In this document: positions 33,245 through 45,200 of the stretch, piece after piece
Layout of the letters: each line of letters starts with the position of its first letter
Position numbering within the stretch: the first letter of the stretch is position 1
NCBI RefSeq assembly: GCF_963678635.1
Contig: NC_087070.1
Coordinates: 22,743,419-22,807,418, forward strand
Length of the DNA: 64,000 nt
DNA from: Symsagittifera roscoffensis
Taxonomy: Eukaryota > Xenacoelomorpha > Acoela > Convolutidae
Direction of reading: 5' to 3'
Notes under the pieces: generated by a model
Databases searched by the model: none
Seen by the model: only the letters and a program-made list of their open reading frames with translations
What the model was told of the DNA's origin: nothing
Position numbers and translations under genes: made by a program

Positions 33245-36200
33245 GTACGTACGGCTTAGTTCAAAATTTAAATTTATACCTGGGTTAAGTGTCATATTTC
33301 GCTCCAAAAGGTTAACTCACGAAACATCTAGACAGCTGAATCAACTTTGGAACCACTGATTCTTATCCACGTTGCTGTTATTTTTTTTTTAAACCTGTAG
33401 TGAAATTTCTTCATAACTTGTATGACTTTTGTGAGTTCTGAGTTTTGCCGAAGAAGAAATGTTTTTCAAGAAATTTCAGATCATTTTACAAAAAGGCTAG
33501 TGTTTCTGTCCTCCCCCCCCTCCCCCCCACACACACACACTCACACACACACACTCACACACACACACACACACACACGTTTAAAACAAAGCATTAAGTA
33601 ACTCAAAAAAAAACACTTGGGAAATATTTCTTATACTGAATTTTGTGCAACTCTTACTGTGGTCGGAACATTCTGTACTACTTCCACTGTTTTAGTCCTT
33701 GTATCCAAATATGGACATAACAGTCAATCAGCTCTTCGGTGATCAATCAGACTCCAACGATGCCACCTCCGAGTCCCCGACGTGGCTTGGATCTGCCAAT
33801 CAGCTATCAATAAAACGTGCAATCTCGGACCACTACATCCACGACAAGCTTTCGTTCGACTCAGGAATTATATGTTCGGCAAATACTACGAACGCCGAGT
33901 GTAACGGGATCCGAGTCTCAAGTAGAGGTGTCCCGCAATCTCTTACGAAGTTTTTCGACGAAGATGACGAAGATGTTTTGGCGCTCGGCGGGCAAGAAAT
34001 CACGAGCACTAGCGATGCTCAGTGTGCGAATGAGTTGTCGTGTCATAACCGAGAGCTTGATTGGGTCGTATACGTTGAGTCGTTTGCAGAGCGTTATTAC
34101 ATGGAGCAAAATGGAGTTATAGAACGAGTACCAGTTACGTCATACGAAGACGAAATCGAACGCATCGCTCGCAAAAGAACCGAGACGAAAACTCTCTCGG
34201 GTAATAGCCGGCAAAAAAGCTTTGGGTTGGCTCTTCCAGACAGTAAGTCGTCGGCAAAGTCGTGGGCCGCTCGGCGAGCTGACTTGAACTTCGCTAAGCA
34301 AGACACCGATTCGCCCTTATATTTTGGAAACAGTTCGGTTGTTCTCGTGAAAGAAAACTCGTTGTACCCACCGGATCCGAAACTCGAAAGCCCGTTTTCA
34401 CCTGACGACGAAGATAAATTCAATTCGTCCGGAAGCTCAAGTAAAAATCTTACTTCGTGGAACCGAAAATTTAACTCAAACAACACGCCGCGTTCGGGTA
34501 AAAACCCGAACCGTGGGCTGCCATTTCACGAGTTCACTCGCAGTAGTCCGACCGAACGGGAGATTCGGGATAGGAAGCGGAATTTGAGGCTCTCTGGTCT
34601 GGTAGGGACCAAAAACGCGAAATGTCATCGGGTCGCAATGCGAAGCCAGATCTTAGCCCGGAAACGATCCATGTCTTGTTCTAGTGTGTCTCCCTCGCCC
34701 AGTATTCTCTCGACTGAAAATGAATTCCCAGGTAAGCAGATTTAAATTTCAATAAAAACTTCCTATTTTACTATCCGATTTCAAAAGATTTTGACACCAA
34801 AGATCAACATAAATTCTTCGCGGGAAAAACGTTTTGTTTAGAAAAGTTAGATGTCATAGTGGCAAGAACTCTTCATGTTTTCAATAAAAAAAAGATAATT
34901 GATTTTTTTGATACTTACCTAGATACTCAGTCCTTGAATCGTTATCTCGGGTATGTGATCGGTAAAAAAAAAACCAAAAAAATAGGTGTAGTTTCCAAGT
35001 TAAAACGGTAAGTCCGTCCACAAGACCGTCAGCAGGGTCACGAACTGGATGAAACACAACCATTTACGATATACTGGTTGGTTATCAATGACCTTAGACA
35101 CATCCCGGGAGTCCGCATCTACGTTTGGTAAACTATTAAAACCCAAGTCTAGAATCATAGTGCATTCAACAATTGAAAGTGCATCCACTGGATACGTATG
35201 CAATTTTTTCTTCAATGCGAATTTCCTTCCAATGCCATTTGAAAACTCAATATTCTTAGCGAAAAAAAGTTAGGAAAACAACAAAAAAAGTTAATACTCA
35301 GCTTTTTTTTTGCTGCAAAGTAGTCGCTTAACAATAATTCTTATAGTTTTTTTTCAAGTCAAACTTCAGCACAAAAAATAAATTGAAAATCAAACATTAT
35401 AACCTGATTTTCATTTTTTTAATCAAATTATTTGTTAGTCGAAAATTTACGTATATAATCTATAAAAATTCTGGATAAAATGATTATAAAAAACTATGAT
35501 AAAAACCGTTTCCAATCTATTTATAAAGTTAAATTGTTCCACTCACTTATACCTATAACGTTTAAGCAAATTAACGCAAATTTTATTAACGCAAGAACTG
35601 CAGCTAACTGCGTCATCTAAAAACGTCACGATAGAGAAAACTTTATGCCAGGCGGACTATGAGGATATATACTAAATTTGAACAAAGCTGCTCGTATCAG
35701 GGCGAAGCCCTGAGTTTTCTGAACTGCATTTTATGGTATACGGAATAGTGCTAGTTTTTAGAAAGTGGGTGAAATTTTAATAAATTTTGAAAAAAAGCGA
35801 AACTTATTTCAAGTTTGTAATGAAAATCCCCCACAAACTATTTAAAGTACAAAGTGAAATACCTCCCCACAAAATATTTTAAGTACAAAATCACACACTT
35901 TGCTTATAGCGAAGCATTGAAAAGACAACAAAAAAGGAAGATAACAAAACTGCTTGTATGAGGGCAAGGCCCTGAATGTTCCGACTGCCTCCTAAAGTCT
36001 ATGGAGCAGTAATAACATGAAAAATAAATGTGATAAAAAAATGATTTTTTTTACTTTGAGATTTTATGTGAAATTCATCACCCCACACGCCATATAAAGT
36101 AAAAAGTGATAGATTCTGCTCCTAACGTAGCAATTAAATTACTTAAATCGCTCCTAACAAATCGTTTATGGCAAATAAGCTTCCGTTAACCAATTTGGAA

Positions 36201-39200
36201 CGATTTCTAAGACGGATTTAATCTCCGCTTACGCGCTAATAGCGCGAAATATATCGCGCGTTAATTGTCCCAAATCGGCCAAAATGGCAAACCTTAAACC
36301 CCCATAACTTTACGAAAAGTGATGACAGGTGAAATATCTTTTCAAATTTAAGCTCAAGACAACTATACTTTTGAATGATACAAAAAAAACCTGTCACAAA
36401 TGGCTGGCTAAAAATTCGAAATTTATCTGAAGAAAAAAAAACCCACCCCGCGCACAAATATTACGTTTCTTTTGCTTTGAACCTTTTTTGTTACAAAAAT
36501 TTCAGTTTTTAAGCAATTTTTTGTCTGCAAAAACATTTAACAAAATTTAGAGAAAGTTCTTATGCTGTATAACTGATCATTTGATGTCCAAATTCAAATG
36601 GTACACAAAATATTTGAAAAAGGTGTCAACAATGATAATTATCTCTAAAATTAGTTGCAATGCTCTAGGAAGTTAATTTAAATTAATATAAATTCTTGAG
36701 AGGCTGATCTTGAGAGGCAATACAATTTTGAAGATATGTTATTATTTAAATTTTCTTTTTAAGTAATAACGTTATTATTTAACAAATACTTGGACAACTT
36801 CTACTTCTGATTCCTGCATAAGTTTTTTTTTCAGCTGCCTTCTATTTCTCAAAATTTAATTTGAAGTCGATCGGAAAAAATTTTTGTAATTTTTTCGATT
36901 GTTTAAATATAAATATTTTGTTCATTTTTTATTGTTTCTAGCAAATGATTTTTCTTGTTAGAGTTGTTAGCTTCGTTTAAAAAAGATCACGAGAACGATA
37001 ATAAATCGGCTTTAGAATTTGAGTTTTTCCACGGAAAACTAGGTGCTAGAAACAGTTTTCAAAAATTGATCGAGTACTACAACCTATCGAAGTTTTTTTT
37101 CAGTTCTGAATCGATCGCTTATTAAGAAGTCATAAAAGACCTAGCTTTAAAAAAAAGCAAAATTCTTGTTTTCAAGAGTAATTTCAATGTTTTCCTATTT
37201 TTGGCTATAAAAATGCTATGAAGGCTACTAATAAAACAAATAAAAACTTTTGTATAGATCGAGAAAACCAGTTTTTGAGGTAACATCTAGCGTTTCCTTG
37301 TAAACAGAAAAAAATGCAAATAAAAAGGATATAAAAAATGGAAAGTGTTAAATTTTTTTTGGTGTTTTGTTCATTTATGTTTCTTGTTCTTGTCTCATAT
37401 CGAAGAAAATTGTAGTCAAAATGACTAGCTTACACACAAAATATAAGCTGTTGCTTTGCACTTTTTATTACGTCAGGCAAAAAAATGACATATTTCAATG
37501 GGGCCGGAACTTTTGTGTTTCTTGTGCAACAACTACTTCTTATTATTTTTATGAAAGACTTTGAAACATAAAAACAATTTCAATTTTTGAGACAATTAAG
37601 TTTGAAACTTCACTATCTGAGCTGATAGACTGATGGTAACGTCTTTGTCTCTAATAGAGGCGCTTAGCATAGTGGTATGGCGATTAAGCGCTTAGCATCA
37701 GATAGAATGTGATGAAGAGCTCTTGAGCTCCCGCTTCAGGTCCACAGCAGACTGACCGATTTTGGCTGCAATAGTGGTAAAACGTAGACGCAAAAAAACG
37801 CCCTTGAGTTGCTACAAAAGAGTGTCGCTTAACAAAAAAAAACAATCTGGAATGTGGGGAAGTAAAGAAAAACGGATTATGCTTTACAGGCTGCAAGTCC
37901 TTTGATAGATCCTCTGCGAATCGCAGAAACGCCAATTAAAATTATAATTATATCTCAAAAATTTGATTCAAGTTTTGAGGTTCCCACAAATATTAGCAAT
38001 TTTGAGACATCTAGGCACAGGAACTTGTTCGCTAATTCTCCCAAAAATTATTACCAAATGAAAAAACATGCACCAATTTTCGATGCGCCAAACATTACGA
38101 GGCCAAACTGTGCATTTTGTGAATTGTAAGCGGATTCCGCTACAAGGACGCTCCCTTTGTTCTTCTGTTGTTCATTAATTCCATTGATCGTTCCGACAAA
38201 ATTATAACATCTTTAGAGCATACAGACAGAAAATTGTGTGCCTATCCAGTGCACAGTTTGGTCTCGTAATGAAAAAACATGCGCAAAAAAATTGACACAT
38301 TTCAGTGAGGCAGGACTTTTTGCGTTTTTCGCGCAACAACTGCTTCCCGCATCCAGTTTCAAGCGTTAATAATCGATTATATTACAATTTTAGTATCAGT
38401 CTTACTAAAATTGAAAAACAATCGATTTCAATCAATTTATAATCGTTTATAATCTCTCTTTTAAAAATCAAATGATAATCAATTATAATCCATTATAATC
38501 GATTATAATCGAATATTTATTCGTCTATTTTTCGATACAATTATAATCGATTATAATTAATTATAATCCATTTTTTAATTCAAATTTCTAGCTCATTAGT
38601 TTTGCACAAAAATCAATTATAATCGATTATAATTGATTACAATCCCGAAGTTGCATCTAAATTGCTTATATTTTATGCTTTTTATAGACATTGGTTCCTA
38701 TGAAAAATGAGAAAAATATGTTTAGAGTTTTCCAATTAATTCAAATTTACAAGTTTTTTTTATTCCTTCCCCAGTAGAGTTGTTTTATGATGCATATTAT
38801 AAGCTTTTTTAAACACCAAAACTTCAGCAAATTGATTTAGTTTCATGATTGATTCGGTAGATTTATTTTTCATCTACCGCGGGAACCTTTCCACTCGTAT
38901 GAAAGGATCTCTATGAAACTTTTGATTCGTGGTAAAACTTTGTGTTCAGATGAACCAAAGTGTTCAAGAGATCTCTCTATTAGAGATTTTATTATTGACA
39001 CAAAAATAATAACCCATAAGATATAATTCGAATATAGTTTCGAATTGACAAAATTTCGGCAAAAGAAGAAATTGTAATCGATTATAATCGATTACAATTG
39101 ATTTTAAGGGTTTTTTGTAAGAACTATAATCAATTATAATCGATTATAAGAGATTATAATCTCTTGAAAAATATCACGGTTATAATCAATTATAAATCCT

Positions 39201-42200
39201 TTAAACGCCTAATTTTGGTAATTATAATCAATTATAATTGTCAAAAAATCATCATAATAATCCGTTATAATCGATTACTTACACCTAAACTTAGATGCGG
39301 GTTCTTATTGTTTTTTTTGTTAAATCTGAATTAGTTAATGTAATAATTTTCTCTAGTCCTTGGGATTACTGGGGAAAAAAATTGTCAAAGATGTGTATTG
39401 TTAAACAAAATTGTCAGAAATTGTCAGAGATCTGTTCAGATCTCTGACAAGATCTCTGACTAACGAAGCTGACAAATTAATATAGACCTTGTTAAATGAA
39501 TAAGTTTATTGAGAAGGTTCATTGGGTATGGGGTTGTGATCAAGAACTCTGAAGTGATCAAGATTTTATGCGGCCGCCTCGTGTGCTGAATACAGAAAAA
39601 AAAGAAAAAAAAATCGATCGGTTGGTTGATTTCAGAAGTGGCCTCAACTGAACCAAACCCCGACGGACTCGAGCTAAATGATCTGGCTGTTTTACTTTAA
39701 ATCTTATCAATTTGCACTTCTTACTAAGTATTTGCAGTCTTTGTTTCTCCCTAATTGCATATACAGGCTTGAAAAATGCTCAAAATACTGTTCATTGAGC
39801 CTAATTTTCAAGTAACATAAGAACTACAATTACCTTTGTTGTTCAATCTGATTGTTGAGGTTTTTCTAACAGGAAACAAAAACTGCAAAGAAAAAACTGG
39901 CATCAAAAATTACTAATTTTTGATTTAAGAAAATATTGAAAAATAAAAATAGGCTTTTTAGACAATATATTTGTCGATGCAGGACTGATTACAATGGAAA
40001 AATTCACAAGTGGGGGACTTTTTTAAAGAGTCTCCCTTTGCTTTTAGGAAATCAAATCTGATAAATTATCACCCCTCACAGGGCGTGTCCTAATGTGCAT
40101 CTTATCTCAATTTAACTTGCATTGCCCCACTGATAAGTTCAAAATTACATTTAGTTAATGAAATCCCAAATTAAGTATCAGGTAAGGGGTGCAGCCATAA
40201 TCTTCAATTCAATGGGGGGTGTGGTCTTCGATGGTAGCGCACACAAGGGATGGCCCATTTAGGAGCCCTGCCCTTTAGAGGGTGCTGATTTGAAATTGAT
40301 TTAAGTGGGGTCCAATATCCCGAATAACAGATTTGAAATTTACATGTTGGATTCTTTGTATCATTTCTATTTACCGTTAGATTTAGTCTAAAAAACGTAC
40401 AATTTTGTTTCCTTTTTCTAATGAAGTAACTAGTAATGACTTAATTCAGTTAATTTTCAGGAAAAAAGGCCATTAATCTCAAAATTTTAAGTTCATAATA
40501 TAAAATATTAATAAAGGCTGTTTTGGAGAAAAAAAAAACAACTAAAACAAGCAAGCTCATGACTTTATCCGAAATGAAAAAAAATCTCAAATACAAGGAT
40601 AGTCGGTTGCTCTGCAAGTAGCACAGATTGTTCCGTCATGTTAACATTCACTGGAAAACTTTTCCTTTTTTTGCAATTTAGCGTCGTTTGTTTTGTGCAT
40701 GGTATGATGAAAGATCAGAATGAACGCTAGAATTTAATTATTTTTGTTATTAATAGTAAAAACGCAAAAAGGCACTTAGCATCGTGGTAAGGCGTTCCCT
40801 CTGAAATCGTTAGATCGTGCATTCGATCCCATGCCATTGCAATGATAGTTTGTGAGGACTAGCTCTCACTTGAGCTCTAGCTTCAGTTCTACCATAACCT
40901 GACCAACTCCGGCAAAAAAGGTAACACGTGAAAATTATATATGCAAAAACGGTCCTGAATTGCAAAAAAAAAGAGCTTTGCTGAACAAAATAATACAGTC
41001 TGGAATATAAGGCGATAATAAAATGGACTATCCTTGACAGTACTGTTAAGGCCTACTGATAGCTCTTCTGCGATTTGCAGAAACAACATTAAATTAAGTA
41101 ACAGCTTTTGACAAAATATGTCAAGAAAAAAAGTCTTTAAAAAATTAGCAAAAACATTCAATTTTTTCTTGAATACTATGCTTAAACGTGAAAAACGTTT
41201 ATTTTCAAGATGACTTCGCTAAAAATCTTTGAAAAATAGTTAGGCTGGAGGAAAGCTTAAGTTTCACAGCTTATCTTTTTACAGCAAGCCTGCTCGCTTT
41301 ACTCGCTTTACTGAAACGCAAAAAATGTAAACAAGTTTTTCTATGTCGTTGGAATCACGGCTGAAAGGTTATAATATGATAAATCACTCCACCCAATCCG
41401 AGGATTAATATGGTACTCAGGCATTCGTCCCCCCCGCCAACCAAAAGGTCCTCCTTTAGGTAATATTTTATGACATCCATTTTCAACCAAACAACTAAAA
41501 ACTTTCTAAGAGCGCCTCTGGCGCCAATATATACCAATTTTGAAGGGGAGAGCGCGCCGAATAAACGCTGTTTTTTGGTCAAAACTTGAAAAAATCAATG
41601 GTTTTTTACCTTTTTTTTTAAAAAAAAACTTGTTGAAAAACGGTATTTATAGTGTTTGGATAAGCAATTTGGTTGATTTGGAAAATAAAGTCGACAAAAT
41701 TTATTTTTCGAAAATTTTTTGACAATTCGTTACCCCTCGAAAAAGTACTAGATCCGCCATTGCTGGTATCTGCTTTTGCGTGAAAAACAAAGAAGAAAGA
41801 AAAAAAACTAGAACACTCCCAAATACCAAGTTGCTCTCCATTTTCAATGGTCGGATCCTCTAAAACGCAATATAGTCAGGGGTGTTGTTCGGCATTTCTA
41901 AAAACCAGTTGAAGGGAACGGGTATCTTTTGGCTATGATGAGAAAAATAATAAAAATTCAAAAATGGGCGATCCGACCTAATCAGGTTACTCGAAACCTT
42001 AAATAAAAATCGCCAGCTTGTTATTTAAAATGACATAAAGAGACATTTATAATGATTCTCCCAACTACCTGCAAATCTCTAAGGAAATCATACCGCGATT
42101 CAATTTAGGCCCTCGTCAGTCACTCAAATGACTGCCTTTTATTGTACCTTTTTAGTACAGTACAATTAAGTCTTCTTCGTTTTCTGCTACAAAAAAAAGA

Positions 42201-45200
42201 CGATTTGAGGTTCTAAATTGATGCTCAGTTATGTTCGGGCTTTTCCCTTTTGACCGGGTACTGTTACTGATGTTGCGTTAAACATGCAGAGAGGGAGGGG
42301 GTTGAGGGAAGGGGGAAGGGACATAATAGGCGGCTGGAAATAGGAGGGTATAGGGGGAGGGTATAGGGGAGGGTACAATTAGGGGGTTTATAATTTGGAA
42401 TGTAGGTCTTTTTGGGTTGTTTTGCGTTTTGATGCTTTGGGTTTGTAAATTAGATTTGGAATTTGTGACTGGCTATTTGCATTTGGGATTCTGCGTTGCA
42501 TCACTTTTGGGACTTTGGCTAAGTACTTTTCGCTTGTAGGATGCGCCGCGAGGCAGCGAGAATCACAAATTGAATTTAATTTCCAATGACTGCCCGGGTC
42601 GAGAGGCAACTCTTGCTGTACCGGCTGCATTGAGCCCCTTTGGAAGATTTAATTCAATTTATTACTGGGATTTCTAGTCTATTAGTGATGCTTTTATACT
42701 ATGCAAATCAAATGAAAATACTCGACCGAATCACACTAAAAGTACAGCTCTGCCTTTCTGTGCAGTTAAGCGTGGCTTAAATTGAACAAATCGACCAACA
42801 TAGCTCAAAAAGTCCAATTTTTTTTAAATAAACTGATTATCAATAGATATCAAAATTTCATGCAATTTATTATAACAATAAATGATAAAATATAGCAGAT
42901 TGGATTAAAAAAGTTTATAAACTCGAAATGAAGTCTTAATTTGAAGTTGTAATTAAACTTCAGCACTTGAACTTGCTGCTTCAATTTCAAAATTTTGATT
43001 TAAAAATTTTTTTTGAAAATCTGAATCGAAAATTTTTCAGAGTTTCTTCTGGAGATCGAACGTTATATTGCCTAACGGTTTCCGCAACTCGACTGGTTTC
43101 AAAATCTTTTATTCTGGGTTGAGTTGTTTATTATATTTTTTGGTTCTTCCATATATATTTGATTATTGCATTGTGAAATTATAGAGATATAAAATAGTTC
43201 TTGTTTCACTAAAAAAAAGTTTCTCGGTTTTTTGGCAAACGAAACTTTTTTAGAGATTAAGTTACTACCAAATCTGTTTGGCAGAAACTTCACAAACATA
43301 CTTTTAATCAACATATACGCACTAGCTTCATCTTTGCAAAAGGGAATTAAGTGAGGTATTTCTGGTGTTCGACCAATTGAGCTGTCTGCTAGATGAAGCT
43401 TCCAGATTCAGAGGGCGATGGTGGTAGCGAGAGAGAGAGAGAGCGAGAGAGAGAGAGTACTAAAAGGGTACTGGGTTTAACTGTGGTTGTGTATTCTAGC
43501 AGTGGTGTACTTTTTCAGAGCGGGGGATCTGTGATCAGTTTGGTCAACAGGGGCTGGAAGCGAGTAGTCAGTCTCCGGGGACCAGAGAATACACAGAAAC
43601 ACAATGTAAGTCCATTTAGAGATTGATTCCAGTATTGAACACAAATCCGGGGGGAAATTTAAAGTGAATAGCTCATTCAAAAAATTAAACCGGCTCACTT
43701 TAACTTCACAGTACTGAGAGATTTAGGGCGAATTTATTTACGCCGGTCGGAATAACAAATTTGAAAAAGTTACAAAGTATCATTGAGCCCATACTGCAGG
43801 CTAAACACTCTGATGTTCCTATATACCCCCATACCCCTATAAATCCATACAACCCCCGCCCGCCATACAAACGCCCATACCCGAATGACGGAATAGCAGT
43901 TAAAATAACGCCCCCGGAAAAGGGCTTGCATCTAGCCCACTTTAACTAATCGCCCCTCTACCAGCCCCTACTACTAACTAACCCCTCAACCCTCTGTACC
44001 CGAATTAACCCCGCTTAATGCAAAGTGCGATCAAATCACAATGCTCAGGCCTGTCCAGTAAAAAGGGGATAAAGCCACTGAATTAATCAAGAAAATCTCA
44101 GAAAACGAAAAAATTCAGAAAAACATGCTTGCCTAAAATTAAAAATACAGGAAGCATTTTTTCAGTACATCTTAAATAGTCAGCTTCAGACGTTTTTTTC
44201 AAAATTCAATAGTTGAAATCGAAAATTTATCAAATTTTGAAGAACAAATTTTTGCAAAAACTATTGAATTAAATCGAAAAAACTTGAATGAATCAAAAAA
44301 ACGCATTCCTCATTTTTCAACTCTTTGCTGAGTAGACAATTTTTATTTTATTTAGGTAAAAAAAGTAGCAAACTTGATATGATTAACCCAATTCCGCTTG
44401 CAATGCACTTCAACTTAAATTATATTCTGAATACATTGGATAGAGGGTACTTCAAAAATTGGGACAATTATGCGTTTTGAAACTTATCAGGAATTTTTAA
44501 CAGCCTTTGGAACACTTAAAAGTACAAAAATGCGCAACAAAAGCGGCTGAATTGTTTGAATTGAAGTGAGATAAGGATAAGGATATACATCAATATTCAA
44601 TATGCATTTGGGAAGTGCTGAATTTAAATTAAAGAGTATTCTAATCAGACTAGGAAAACAGAGAAGAAAAGTGGCGCGTTTTGTTTTTTCCTTGAGGAAC
44701 AAATTGCAGATTACTTTTATGGCCTATTCTACTGTGCTTCTCTTTTTTTATTCGAGATAAAAATGAAAGGGCAGTTATTCGGGGCGAATAGATAAGGTAT
44801 CTCTCCACAGACAAGCACAGCTGCTCATTAAGATTTAGGTACAAAACACACCAGACCAAAAGATCCAACAATCGCCCTCCTCCAACCAGATCCACCGTCC
44901 CCGTGGAACAACAAAGAGTGGGCAACATTTATTTGTCTCCTTCTAGGACTTAAATTCTCTCCAGTTTTCATGCTTCTGACAAACAAAAGCAACAAATGTG
45001 CTAAAGAGTGGAAACAAGTCTCATTTTTAGTTTTTTTCTGAGAAGTAATTTCTAATTTCCCAACAAAAGTTCTGTTTTTAAATTTCAAGTAATTGTTGAT
45101 TCAAATGATTGAACAAGAATTGTTATGACTATTCGCATCTGAATTCAATTTTTGTTCAGGTATGGTCAAGGCGGTCGTTGACACCTGTGCCGAAATCAGA

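Larger units (their letters stand above)
40594..41870 (+). repeat. Repeat family R, copy 3, split by a SINE and a hAT fragment
   Basis: The head CAAGGATAGTCGGTTGCTCT is at 40594, with TGCATGGTATGATGAAAGAT at about 40697. After the SINE (40771-41100), the tail resumes at about 41280 (AGCCTGCTCGCTTTAC). It ends at 41770-41860 with CTTTTGCGTGAAAAACAAAG and CCATTTTCAATGGTCGG. A hAT-MITE fragment separates the last two pieces. Confidence 0.55.

Noticed and set aside
42388-42630. 80-codon minus-strand frame in a GC-richer patch
   Set aside because: No family match, and it ends in low-complexity sequence; the patch is better treated as possible regulatory DNA.
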